Below are positions 18,759-27,095 of a stretch of DNA of 64,000 bases, piece by piece. Below the pieces are notes generated by a model, which ran no database searches, was not told the origin of the DNA, and saw only the letters and a program-made list of their open reading frames with translations. Position 1 is the first letter of the stretch. The number at the start of each line of letters is the position of its first letter. The translations under genes and the position numbers were made by a program. The DNA is taken from the NCBI RefSeq assembly GCF_001579945.1, contig NZ_CP011971.1:3098030-3162029 (forward strand). The letters are read 5' to 3'. Source of the stretch: Steroidobacter denitrificans. GTDB lineage: Bacteria; Pseudomonadota; Gammaproteobacteria; Steroidobacterales; Steroidobacteraceae.

Positions 18759-19841
18759 ATGTCACCACGATCGGCAGGGCAGCTACTGACGCGGCGGCTT
18801 GCGAGATATTTCCGGGCGCTTTCGGCCTGTCTGGCGGCGCTGTTGCTGATCGGTGCTCCTGCGCTCATGCTGAGTGCCTGCGGTAGCAAGAATACCGCCG
18901 AGAGCCGGGCCGGCCGCAAGCCGATCGTCAGGATCGATGGGTCGAGCACGGTGTTTCCCATCGCAGAAGCGGTGGCGGAGGAGTTCCAGCTTGCCCGGCG
19001 CGGGGCTGTCCGGGTCACGGTGGGATTATCGGGTACTGGCGGAGGTTTCAAGAAACTCTGCCGCGGAGATGCCGATATAACCAATGCGTCGCGGCCCATA
19101 CTGAAAGGTGAAATGGAAGCCTGCCGCGCGAGCGGTGAGCGTTACCTGGAATTACCGATCGCGTTCGATGCCATCACCGTGGCGGTCAACCCTGAAAACG
19201 ACTGGGTCGAATCGTTGACCATCGCCGATCTGAGGAAAATGTGGGAACCCGCCGCACAAGGCAAGATCACGCGCTGGAACCAGGTGCGCCCCGAATGGCC
19301 CGACATGCCGCTGATGCTATTCGGTCCCGGAGCAGACTCGGGAACGTTCGACTATTTCACCGAGGCAGTCATGGGAGAGGCCAAATCAAGCCGCGGCGAT
19401 TATACGGCGAGTGAAGACGACAATGTGCTCGTGCAAGGCGTCGAGCACAACAAGAATGCGCTAGGCTATTTCGGGTACGCCTACTACATCGCGCACAAGG
19501 AAAATATGCGGGCAGTGGGCATCCAGGCCGACAGCGGCGCAACCGTCCTCCCCGATCTGACGACGGTTCTCGACGGCAGCTATCGGCCGCTGTCACGGCC
19601 CTTGTTCGTGTATATCGCTGAAAATGCGGCACAACGGCCTGAAATACGCGACTTCATCCGCTTCTATCTGCTCGACGGCCCTGATCTCGCCGCGCAGGTC
19701 GGATTCGTGCCGCTGCCTGAACATGCCTCGCAGGCCGCGCTCCTGCATTTCGAGAACAATCGTGTCGGCACTATTTTTGGCGGTCTACCCGTAGTAGGCA
19801 TCACGATCGATGAGTTGCTGCAGCGTGAAGCTGTGCATTAG
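18759..19841 (+). CDS. PstS-family phosphate-binding lipoprotein
   Basis: A 360-residue protein with a lipoprotein signal (LIGAPALMLSAC, Cys at about 47). A PstS-like core follows: IRIDGSSTVFPIAEAVAEEF-type start, SGTGGGFKKLCRGDADITNASRPI, and PGADSGTFDYFTEAV. These bind phosphate in PstS relatives. The frame is open from 18699, but ATG 18759, with GAGG about 11 bases upstream, gives a normal signal peptide. No pstCAB or phoU genes are near, so it is an orphan binding protein. It could work with a transporter elsewhere or act in phosphate sensing. Confidence 0.85.
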   Translation: MSPRSAGQLLTRRLARYFRALSACLAALLLIGAPALMLSACGSKNTAESRAGRKPIVRIDGSSTVFPIAEAVAEEFQLARRGAVRVTVGLSGTGGGFKKLCRGDADITNASRPILKGEMEACRASGERYLELPIAFDAITVAVNPENDWVESLTIADLRKMWEPAAQGKITRWNQVRPEWPDMPLMLFGPGADSGTFDYFTEAVMGEAKSSRGDYTASEDDNVLVQGVEHNKNALGYFGYAYYIAHKENMRAVGIQADSGATVLPDLTTVLDGSYRPLSRPLFVYIAENAAQRPEIRDFIRFYLLDGPDLAAQVGFVPLPEHASQAALLHFENNRVGTIFGGLPVVGITIDELLQREAVH

Positions 19842-19925
19842 CACCAAACGGCCCTCGATATCCTTTCTGATCGGGATGAATATCGGGAATGCATGATGAT
19901 GCAGAAGCATTGACCGCCCCTTGCG

Positions 19926-19963
19926 CCGCGGTATCTTCAAGGAACCGCGGTATCTTCAGGGAA
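19926..19963. repeat. 19-bp tandem repeat across the DUF4136 stop codon
   Basis: CCGCGGTATCTTCAaGGAA is followed at once by CCGCGGTATCTTCAgGGAA, two 19-bp units with one mismatch. The second copy contains the stop codon of the minus-strand DUF4136 gene, so the duplication looks recent. The original 3' end may have been altered by it. Confidence 0.85.
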
Positions 19964-20552
19964 ATGCGGCCAGGATCCGTTCGACCACCGTATCCGCCTC
20001 TTCCTGAGTCAATTCCCGGCTCGCAAAGCTGGTATCCAGCGAGCCGCTCCAGACCTGTGCATTGCTCGCGACATCGATCACGTCCAGCATGAACGTAGCG
20101 GACTGCCGCTCCTTGCGGCTGATCGGAACGCTGACCCCGATCCCCCCGACCATGCCCCGCGAACCGCCGCCGGCGCCGACAGCGACGCGCGGCTTGGCGG
20201 CCGCCGACTCGCGAAACAACAGCACATAGGTGATACGGCAGTCCGGGCGGTCCGGCGACAGCTCGTAGCCCTTGTCCTGCAATCGGCGCATCGCTGCCGC
20301 GCGGATCCGCTGCTCATTGAGCGATGCGGCAACATCACGCACCGCCAGCCAGTCGAACGTGCGGCATGCGGTAAGATCCGTGTCGGCCTGCTGGACTCTC
20401 ACCTTCGAGGTACTGGCGGCACAAGCCGCAAGCGCCAAGGCCGGTATCGCCGCCGCCAATGCCTGTAGCATGCGCCCTGCCACCGGAAACCTGCGCAAAG
20501 CATCGCGCCGGGTGCGGCAATATCCAGACGAACCGTCATCCGATATGTTCAT
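19956..20552 (-). CDS. DUF4136 domain lipoprotein
   Basis: A 198-residue protein with a lipobox (LALAACAA, Cys near 44) and a DUF4136-type domain: TFDWLAVRDV, then RIRAAAMRRLQDKGYELS, SATFMLDVIDVASNAQVWSGSLDTSF and a C-terminal helix. These are outer-membrane or periplasmic lipoproteins without a known role. A strong GGGAGG lies just before ATG 20552. The N-terminus before the hydrophobic segment is long and basic; a start inside it cannot be excluded. The 3' end overlaps a tandem duplication. Confidence 0.8.
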   Translation of the reverse strand: MNISDDGSSGYCRTRRDALRRFPVAGRMLQALAAAIPALALAACAASTSKVRVQQADTDLTACRTFDWLAVRDVAASLNEQRIRAAAMRRLQDKGYELSPDRPDCRITYVLLFRESAAAKPRVAVGAGGGSRGMVGGIGVSVPISRKERQSATFMLDVIDVASNAQVWSGSLDTSFASRELTQEEADTVVERILAAFP

Positions 20553-20694
20553 TGGGATCCTCCCGGCTGTAATCCACGATGGGCTCGGACACCGCTACGC
20601 TGCCGGAATACTGCGGCGGCCCGTACGGCAAGAGTGCATTCGGCTCCCTTTCGATCACAATCGCCCCCTTCGGCGCCGACGCCGCGATCGGCAC
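20536..20694 (-). CDS. possible 52-residue protein upstream of the DUF4136 gene
   Basis: A GTG-started frame that ends 17 bases inside the DUF4136 gene. The predicted protein reads VPIAASAPKGAIVIEREPNA and later VAVSEPIVDYSREDPNEHIG. About 77 percent of its codons end in G or C, in line with coding DNA here. The overlap would couple it to the lipoprotein gene. Against it: there is no clear ribosome site before the GTG, and no homologue is known to me. A stop lies 11 codons upstream, so it cannot be much longer. Confidence 0.35.
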   Translation of the reverse strand: MPIAASAPKGAIVIEREPNALLPYGPPQYSGSVAVSEPIVDYSREDPNEHIG

Positions 20695-20893
20695 GATTGC
20701 GGCAAGTTGAGATGCAAGACGCCCAGCCTATCAGGTACCGGGACCGGTGGAATATGCCCGCTACGTGGAGCAGATCGTTTTTTGTAGACTGCCGGTCATG
20801 ACAGCCGCTGCTTCCAATCGGTTCCCGGTCTATCCGCCCGGTCTGCGCCGGCCCTTGCGCGCCGGGCGCACCGCTGCCCCGTCCCGCCGATCC

Positions 20894-21862
20894 ATGGAGT
20901 TCTCGACTCGACGGATCCGCCTGCTGGGGAGCCTCATCCTGGGAACATCCCTGCTGACAGCCTGCACGGGACCGCTCGTGCGGCAGCACACCGGCTCCGT
21001 CAGCAGCACCGCTCAGGCCATGCCCGGCGAGGCGGATACGCTGGCAAGCGCCGCGCTGCAAGCCTGGGCGGAACGGCGGAATACCGCTCAGGCGCTGGCG
21101 CTGATCCGCCGCGCCGTGCAGCATGACGAGAATCGCCCAGACCTGGTCTGGCTGCAGATCCGTCTATGTGCCGAGGCAGACGGCTGTGATCCGACCCCCT
21201 TCGAGACTCGGCTGCGCCGATTGGATCCCGCCAACGGCGTTGTCTGGCTCGGCGCTCTCGGGCGTGCCGAAGACCGGCTGGACAATCAGGCGGCGGCATC
21301 CCTCCTGGACGCCATGAGTCGTGTTACAGGATTCGACCTCTATTGGACGACGCTGGTGCGCCGCCTGACGCTGGCGCTGAACGCCGCGCACGGGCCGATG
21401 TCCGGCGCCGATGGCCACGCTGTCCGCCGGCCGGACGATGCAGTCCTGACGGGAGCCTTGAATGACATCACCGGTTGGTTGTCCCGGCTCGACACACCGG
21501 CGTTTGGGCCGCTCACGACGGCATGCAGCCCGCCCCGGGCGCATGCGACAGGTACGGTAGCCCGATGTATATCGATTGCGACAATCATGCAAGGCAGCGA
21601 CACGGCGCTCGCGGAAGCGCTGGGACTGGGCATCGCACAACGTCTCGCGGCGCCCGGATCTCCCCAGGCCGCGGCGCTGGACCGGCGCATCGATGTCCTG
21701 CGCTATCGCACGCAGGGCGCCGTGGCTATCATGGAAGGCCAGAATGAGCGCGAAAAGTTCTCGGCCGAAATACTGGATCTCATGAAAAACCTGCGTCGCG
21801 AACAGGATGTCACCGGTACGATTCTGCGCTGGGCGGGACATCCCCTGGATCCGCAGCAGTGA
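20894..21862 (+). CDS. putative lipoprotein of unknown function
   Basis: A 322-residue protein. ATG 20894 gives a clean lipoprotein signal (RIRLLGSLILGTSLLTACTG, Cys at 22). The frame is open upstream to 20747 but that part is not protein-like. The mature part is mostly alpha-helical in composition, with Ala-rich repeats like tetratricopeptide segments (SAALQAWAERRNTAQALALIRRAVQHDENRPDLVWLQIRLC) and several cysteines. No enzyme motif is seen. It may be a periplasmic scaffold. It is convergent with rdgC, 108 bases away. Confidence 0.7.
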   Translation: MEFSTRRIRLLGSLILGTSLLTACTGPLVRQHTGSVSSTAQAMPGEADTLASAALQAWAERRNTAQALALIRRAVQHDENRPDLVWLQIRLCAEADGCDPTPFETRLRRLDPANGVVWLGALGRAEDRLDNQAAASLLDAMSRVTGFDLYWTTLVRRLTLALNAAHGPMSGADGHAVRRPDDAVLTGALNDITGWLSRLDTPAFGPLTTACSPPRAHATGTVARCISIATIMQGSDTALAEALGLGIAQRLAAPGSPQAAALDRRIDVLRYRTQGAVAIMEGQNEREKFSAEILDLMKNLRREQDVTGTILRWAGHPLDPQQ

Positions 21863-21970
21863 CACCGGCCGACCTGCGGATGGCGCTGCGGTGTCGGGCA
21901 ATGCTCGCCGCGGCGGCGACGGCCGGCATCCCGGACCGCTCGAAACGGATACGAACTGTACTGCCGGGAA

Positions 21971-22894
21971 CTACGCGGCGGCCGATTGTGCTTGCGCAGA
22001 ACGCACGCCGAGCACCTCTGCCAGATCGGCCAGCAGCTGCGCCAGTTCGCCGGTCATGAGCGTGAAATCGATATCGAATTGTTCCTCCGCGGCGGGTTGG
22101 GCCGCCTCGTCCCCGGGGCCGTCCTTCTCGATCGCCAGGAACTCCACGCGCTTGACCTGTAATTTCTCCGTCAGCACGAAGGCGATGCGATCGTTCCAGG
22201 TCAGACCCAGCCGCGTGGCGAACATCCCGGCGCCGATGTGCGCACGGATATCTTTTCCATCCAAGGGATGACGCACATAACGGATCGTGGGCTTGCTCGG
22301 ATCCGCCGACTGCAGCTCCAGATCCTGCTCGATCGTGAAGCGTAGCGGAGCATCGCCGGCCATCACCCAGGCCCCCAGGATCTGTGGTACGGAGCGCTCG
22401 GTCTCCAGGAATTCCACCGCCAGCGTCCCCAGCGTATCGCGCAAGGTTTCGATCAACTCCTCCGCCCGCGAGGCGCCGGCGGCATCGATCACCAGCCGGC
22501 GATTGGCCGGATCGATCCAGGCGCATGTGGATCGCTTGCGGGTCAAGGCGCGCCCACGCAGTTCTTCCCCGACCCGTTCCTTCAGCTCACGCATCTGCCG
22601 GCGGCCGACAGGATATCCTTGCTGCTCCTCCAGTTCCTTGGCGCGCTCGCCCGCCACCTGGCGGATAACCGAGGCAGGCAGCAGCTTCTCTTCCACGCCC
22701 AGAGCAATCAAATGCTGGCCGTTGGTCGTGTGGACGAATCGCCGGCCGGGCCCGACCGGCACCCATCCGCGGCTGTGCCTATCGAAGCTGCCGCAGGGCG
22801 GCAGCGAACGATTCGACAATTGAGTTTCCAGTTCGGCGGCGGGAACCGACCAATCTTCCGGCAACCGATAAACGATGAGATTCTTGAACCACAT
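21971..22894 (-). CDS. rdgC: recombination-associated protein RdgC
   Basis: A 307-residue protein with the RdgC start MWFKNLIVYRLPEDWSVPAAELE and the family stretches GWVPVGPG and GQHLIALGVEEKLLPASVI. RdgC forms a ring dimer on double-stranded DNA, restrains RecA and helps replication-fork restart. Length matches the family (about 300). The last 30 residues are Ala rich. It is a monocistronic gene whose presence supports a beta- or gammaproteobacterial host. Confidence 0.95.
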   Translation of the reverse strand: MWFKNLIVYRLPEDWSVPAAELETQLSNRSLPPCGSFDRHSRGWVPVGPGRRFVHTTNGQHLIALGVEEKLLPASVIRQVAGERAKELEEQQGYPVGRRQMRELKERVGEELRGRALTRKRSTCAWIDPANRRLVIDAAGASRAEELIETLRDTLGTLAVEFLETERSVPQILGAWVMAGDAPLRFTIEQDLELQSADPSKPTIRYVRHPLDGKDIRAHIGAGMFATRLGLTWNDRIAFVLTEKLQVKRVEFLAIEKDGPGDEAAQPAAEEQFDIDFTLMTGELAQLLADLAEVLGVRSAQAQSAAA

Positions 22895-23041
22895 GAGGCG
22901 TTGGGGACGAAATGAGGGACGACCGCCGGACGGGCGGGGCCAAAGGCGCCTAAGTATACGTACCCCGGTGCGTCTGGCCAGGATGGTTCACCGAAGGCGG
23001 TGACTTGACCCTCAAGGCTCGACGTATGCCGGCGCGGCCGG

Positions 23042-23785
23042 CTAGAAATCCGGTTCACCGCCAGACCTCTGCAGATCGCTTGCTATCGAAGCCGATACCT
23101 GCCGGGCGAGCGACAGCGCCGCCTGCTGCCCGGCCGACTCGAACGCGCCTACCACCGCACCCATACGATTCCGGGCTGCCTGCCGGCGGGCATGGATGCT
23201 GAATGTCCGCACCAGTTTGCGATCCGCGACGCGAATCAATCGAGCGGTGAAATATATCTGTGCCGTAGGCGCTGCCGTTTCGCCGGTATACTCCGCCTGA
23301 AAATCGCGTACGTCGATATCCAGCAGGTAGGCGCCGCCGATCCTTGCCCGCTCGGAACTCACGCTGTTGAACAGTTGCTGATCGCGCAGCGAATCGATCA
23401 ACAAGGACTGCAGGACTTCGGCGGCAGGCGCTCCCCAGCGTACGGCCCGGTAATAGTCCAGCCGCCGGCCCGTAAGGACGCCGATTCGATCGGTATCCAA
23501 GCCGGGAGCAAGATGCGGCCTGGCGATCGACAGGTCGATGCCTGCGGCGCCCGACAGGCTTTCGTCGCGGAGGGCCGGATCCGGTGCCGCGGGTGCCAGC
23601 ACATATATCGTATTCACCGGCAGATCGCTTTCCAGCAGCGATCCGCTACAGGCGGACAGCAGCATCGCCGGGATCATGAGCCAGGCCAGCGGTTTCCGGC
23701 GCCCGATACGCAGCCACGACCCGCTGGCCGCTGAACGTCCCGCGCGCGACAACGCTTCCCCGGCATCCGGCATCGTTGTTGTCAT
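23042..23785 (-). CDS. MCE-associated ABC transport auxiliary lipoprotein
   Basis: A 247-residue protein of the ABC-type transport auxiliary (PqiC/DUF330-like) family. A lipobox MLLSACSG (Cys near 46) is followed by the typical VNTIYVLAPAAPDPALRD start, then AVRWGAPAAEVLQSLLIDSL. The start overlaps the mlaD-like stop by four bases. In this operon type the lipoprotein replaces the soluble MlaC carrier and probably anchors the MCE channel at the outer membrane. It is the last gene of the operon. Confidence 0.83.
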   Translation of the reverse strand: MTTTMPDAGEALSRAGRSAASGSWLRIGRRKPLAWLMIPAMLLSACSGSLLESDLPVNTIYVLAPAAPDPALRDESLSGAAGIDLSIARPHLAPGLDTDRIGVLTGRRLDYYRAVRWGAPAAEVLQSLLIDSLRDQQLFNSVSSERARIGGAYLLDIDVRDFQAEYTGETAAPTAQIYFTARLIRVADRKLVRTFSIHARRQAARNRMGAVVGAFESAGQQAALSLARQVSASIASDLQRSGGEPDF

Positions 23786-24717
23786 GGATCGATCTCGACG
23801 CCGCTCTGCGGCGGTTCATACAGAATCTGCGACGGATTTTCCCGGAGGCTGCGCGACAGATCGCGAAACTCCCGCGCCGCCGAGCGGGTCTCGCGCAGCA
23901 GCTGTTCGATTTGAAATAATCCTTGTTCGCTGAAATGTCCAAGCTGCCGTTCGCTCTGGTGCGTGAATGCATCCATACGCCCGGCAGCCTGCGCCAGATG
24001 CCCCGCGGTTTCACTCAAGCGAGCCAGCGTCGCGCGTATCTCGGGGCGTGCATCGACCGTAATTCCGCGCATCGCCCGTGCGCCTTCACGAACCTCATCG
24101 ACCGCTCCCTGCAACTGGACGATCAGCTGCGTCACCTGCGCCGTGGTCTGCGGCAGGCCGACCGTTGCCGTGCGCACATGCTCGATCGTCGCCGCCAGCC
24201 CCTCGATGTTGTCGTCGGACAGTATGCGACTGAAGCGGTCGAGCAGCACATTGGCGCTGCCCACCAGTTCCGGCAAACTGGCCAGGAACACGTCGATGTC
24301 GGAAGCCACCGACTCGATCACCGGATAACGCTCCCCCTGCGGCAACGGAGCGCTTTTATCGAGTTCGGGCGCCTCGCGCAAATTGACGTACAGCAGTCCC
24401 GTCACGCCCTGCAAGCCGAGGCTGGCGCGCGTCGCTGAGGAAATGGGCGCGCTGCGGTCGATCTCCGCGATCGCCGCAACCCGACCGGGATTCGCGGGAT
24501 CGATGGACAGCCGGCGTATACGACCGACATCCACGCCTAGATAACGCACCGGGCTGCCGCGATCCAGGCCGCTGACGCTGCCGCTGAAGTAGATTTCGTA
24601 AAGCGTATATTCACGCCCGTCATTGGCGTTCGTATACCACAGCACGAACCCTACGGCCGCTGCAACGGCCAGCAGGATGAACGCGCCGACGGCAACGTAA
24701 TTGGCTTCTCGTTCCAT
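23782..24717 (-). CDS. MlaD-family MCE protein
   Basis: A 311-residue inner-membrane anchored protein. One N-terminal membrane helix (YVAVGAFILLAVAAAVGFVLWY) is followed by one MCE domain (EIYFSGSVSGLDRGSPVRYLGVDVGRIRRLSID) and a long helical C-terminus. MCE proteins form hexameric rings that shuttle phospholipids between the two membranes. The helical tail could extend the channel towards the outer membrane. It is encoded 36 bases after the ATPase gene. Confidence 0.9.
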   Translation of the reverse strand: MEREANYVAVGAFILLAVAAAVGFVLWYTNANDGREYTLYEIYFSGSVSGLDRGSPVRYLGVDVGRIRRLSIDPANPGRVAAIAEIDRSAPISSATRASLGLQGVTGLLYVNLREAPELDKSAPLPQGERYPVIESVASDIDVFLASLPELVGSANVLLDRFSRILSDDNIEGLAATIEHVRTATVGLPQTTAQVTQLIVQLQGAVDEVREGARAMRGITVDARPEIRATLARLSETAGHLAQAAGRMDAFTHQSERQLGHFSEQGLFQIEQLLRETRSAAREFRDLSRSLRENPSQILYEPPQSGVEIDP

Positions 24718-24753
24718 GCGCGAATGTCGTCAGTGTCCGAGTTTCCACCACCC

Positions 24754-25581
24754 TCAGCGGTGACGGCGCGGGTTCCGCAGATCGCCGCCCCGGCACGGCT
24801 GCGCCTCATCAGCTGCCCGCGCTGCCATATGCGCCGCACGGGCGCGCGGCCCGTGAAAGTATTCCCGTATCCACGGATGAGGATTGTCCACGAGTCCCTC
24901 GAGCGTATCGACCACGATTTTTCTGTCAACCAGCACGGCCACCCGGCTACAGGTTGCGATCAGTGTATCCAGGTCGTGGGTAATCATCACGATCGTCAGT
25001 TTCAATCCACGATGCAGATAACGCACCAGTTCATCGAACGCCGAGGCCGAGATCGGATCGAGCCCTGCCGTCGGCTCATCCAGAAACAACAGCGTCGGAT
25101 CGAGCGCCAGTGAACGGGCCAAGGCCGCCCGCTTGACCATGCCGCCCGAGAGCTGGGAGGGAAGCTTGGCACCGGCCTCCAGCGGCAGGCCCACCATGCG
25201 CAGACGCATTTCGGTCAGCGACGCCAGAGCCTGCGCTGACACATCGAAATACTCCCGTATCGGCAGCTGGATGTTCTCCGCCACCGTCAGCGAGGAGAAC
25301 AAGGCTCCCTGTTGAAACGTGACACCGTAGCTGCGCTTGACCGCCAGCATCTCCGACTCGCTCATTAGCGTAATGTCCTTGCCGGCAATCAGCACCTGGC
25401 CGGCGGTCGGGCGATGCAATCCGAGCATCGTGCGCAACAGCACCGATTTTCCGCTGCCGGAACCACCGACGATGCCGAGCACCTCGCCGGGATGGACATC
25501 GAGGTCGATCTGGTCGTGTACCAGCTGCGCACCGAAGCGATTGACCAGCGAGCGCACGGAAACGAGGGGGGGGTGATCCAT
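24754..25581 (-). CDS. MlaF-type ABC transporter ATP-binding protein
   Basis: A 275-residue ATPase with Walker A GGSGSGKSV, the Q loop VTFQQGALFSSLTV, signature LSGGMVKRAALARSL, Walker B LLFLDEPTAGLDP and the switch THDLDT. It powers the MlaE-type permease of this operon for intermembrane phospholipid transport. The C-terminal ~30 residues (AHMAARAADEAQPCRGG...) are a basic, probably disordered tail. It follows the permease gene by 11 bases. Confidence 0.93.
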   Translation of the reverse strand: MDHPPLVSVRSLVNRFGAQLVHDQIDLDVHPGEVLGIVGGSGSGKSVLLRTMLGLHRPTAGQVLIAGKDITLMSESEMLAVKRSYGVTFQQGALFSSLTVAENIQLPIREYFDVSAQALASLTEMRLRMVGLPLEAGAKLPSQLSGGMVKRAALARSLALDPTLLFLDEPTAGLDPISASAFDELVRYLHRGLKLTIVMITHDLDTLIATCSRVAVLVDRKIVVDTLEGLVDNPHPWIREYFHGPRARAAHMAARAADEAQPCRGGDLRNPRRHR

Positions 25582-25592
25582 CGAGAAAACCG

Positions 25593-26711
25593 TCAGAAGT
25601 CGAGTTCCACGAATATGATCGCAAAGATCGCATCCGCGAGGATCACCAGAAAGATGGACTGCACGACGGCCACGGTCGTCAGCCGCCCCAGTTCCCGTGA
25701 CGAGCTGCGCACTTGCATACCGCGATAGGTACCGACCATCGCGATCAGGAGCGCAAACACAGGCGCCTTGATCAAGCCTGCCCAGAATGTCGTGGGTGCC
25801 AGCGCATCCTGTACTCGGGCAATGTACTGGGGCAGCGGGATATCCAACAGCAGGGACGACAGCAGCGCCCCCCCCATCAGACCCATCGCGTCGGCAACGA
25901 TCGTCAACAGCGGCAGCGCGATGAGCAAGCCGATGACGCGCGGCAGCACCAGTACTTCGAAATAGTCGATGCCCATCGAGCGCAGCGCATCCACTTCCTC
26001 ATTGAGACGCATCACGCCGATCTCCGCCGCGAAGGCGCTGCCCGAGCGCCCGGCGACGATGATTGCGGTCAACAATACCCCCATCTCGCGCAGCACGGCG
26101 ATCGCCACCAGGTCGACCGTGAAAATTTCGGCGCCGAACTGGCGCAATTGTTGCGCCCCCAGGTAGGCGACGATGACGCTGATCAGGAATGCGATCAGCG
26201 CAACGATCGGGACCGCCTGGATACCGGTCTCATAGACATGGCGCGTGATCGACGGAATCCGCAAATGATGCGCGCTGCGCAGTGCGCTCCGCAACGTCAG
26301 GGCAAGCCGGCCCAAATAGCCGGTCGCATCATGCACCCGGCCTAGTTGCTCGAGAGACGTACGGCCGACCCAGGCGAGCGCATCGCGCAGGGACGCCGGG
26401 GCATCCGCTGGAGCGGCGGGCGGCATGTGCGCATCGGCGAGCATGTCCTGAAGGAAAACCAGCTGCGCCGGCGCCTGTCCGGCGAACTCGATGCTGGCGC
26501 CCGACTCCTTCAGGCCGGCGAGCCGCTCGCGCAGCAGCCATGCACCCGACAGATCCAGCGCCTCCAGTGCGCCGCTGTCGATGCGCACGCGCGCATGACC
26601 GGCAGGCAGACTCGCCAGCGCATGTTCTATTTCCGCAATATTCTCGATGCGCCACGCCCCGCGCAGACCCAGCGTCAGCGTGTCGCCGCCTTGACTTGAT
26701 TCCAGTAGCAC
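25593..26711 (-). CDS. MlaE-type permease with N-terminal STAS domain
   Basis: A 372-residue inner-membrane permease. The first ~100 residues form a STAS domain (ARVRIDSGALEALDLSGAWLLRERL), equal to a fused MlaB. The MlaE permease follows with about five membrane helices and the conserved GSAFAAEIGVMRLNEEVDALRSMGID and FFALLIAMVGTYRGMQV-like stretches. It is the first gene of the operon mlaE-mlaF-mlaD-lipoprotein. The fusion explains the missing mlaB, and the lipoprotein takes the place of mlaC. Confidence 0.92.
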   Translation of the reverse strand: MLLESSQGGDTLTLGLRGAWRIENIAEIEHALASLPAGHARVRIDSGALEALDLSGAWLLRERLAGLKESGASIEFAGQAPAQLVFLQDMLADAHMPPAAPADAPASLRDALAWVGRTSLEQLGRVHDATGYLGRLALTLRSALRSAHHLRIPSITRHVYETGIQAVPIVALIAFLISVIVAYLGAQQLRQFGAEIFTVDLVAIAVLREMGVLLTAIIVAGRSGSAFAAEIGVMRLNEEVDALRSMGIDYFEVLVLPRVIGLLIALPLLTIVADAMGLMGGALLSSLLLDIPLPQYIARVQDALAPTTFWAGLIKAPVFALLIAMVGTYRGMQVRSSSRELGRLTTVAVVQSIFLVILADAIFAIIFVELDF

Positions 26712-27095
26712 CGTAGCTGCTCGCCCCGGAGTGGCTGTGAAAACCGTCCGAGAGTATCAGCACCACGGCGCCGGAACCAAAATCCCATTTCCGAAAACCG
26801 GCCGGGGGCGACCCGGCAAATTCACTCGCGCCACTTCGCCCCGTCGCCCCGTCGCTTCCCAGACGGCCGTTTTCGTCCGGCCGGCCAACCCCAGGCGGCG
26901 GATCGTGGCGAGCCTCGCGCATGATCACGTCCCTTCACCCGAAAGATCGCATCCTTTCACCCGGAGGAGATGCGATTTATTCTGCCGCCCGCCCATCCGT
27001 CGCCATCCCCAATCCATCAGGTGCTGGCAAGCGCCTCGATCGAGCGTGTTCGGCAGCGGCTTTGCACCCTGACTCAACGCCCTGAGGAAAGATCA
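26712..27095. other. intergenic region between divergent mla operon and mscS
   Basis: 384 bases with no convincing gene. It should hold the promoters of both flanking units. An inverted repeat ATCGCATC (26946-26953) / GATGCGAT (26969-26976) sits about 120 bases before mscS, and CCTTTCACCCG-like repeats occur at 26932-26962. A GGAGGAG run directly abuts ATG 26970, too close to act as its ribosome site. Confidence 0.4.
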
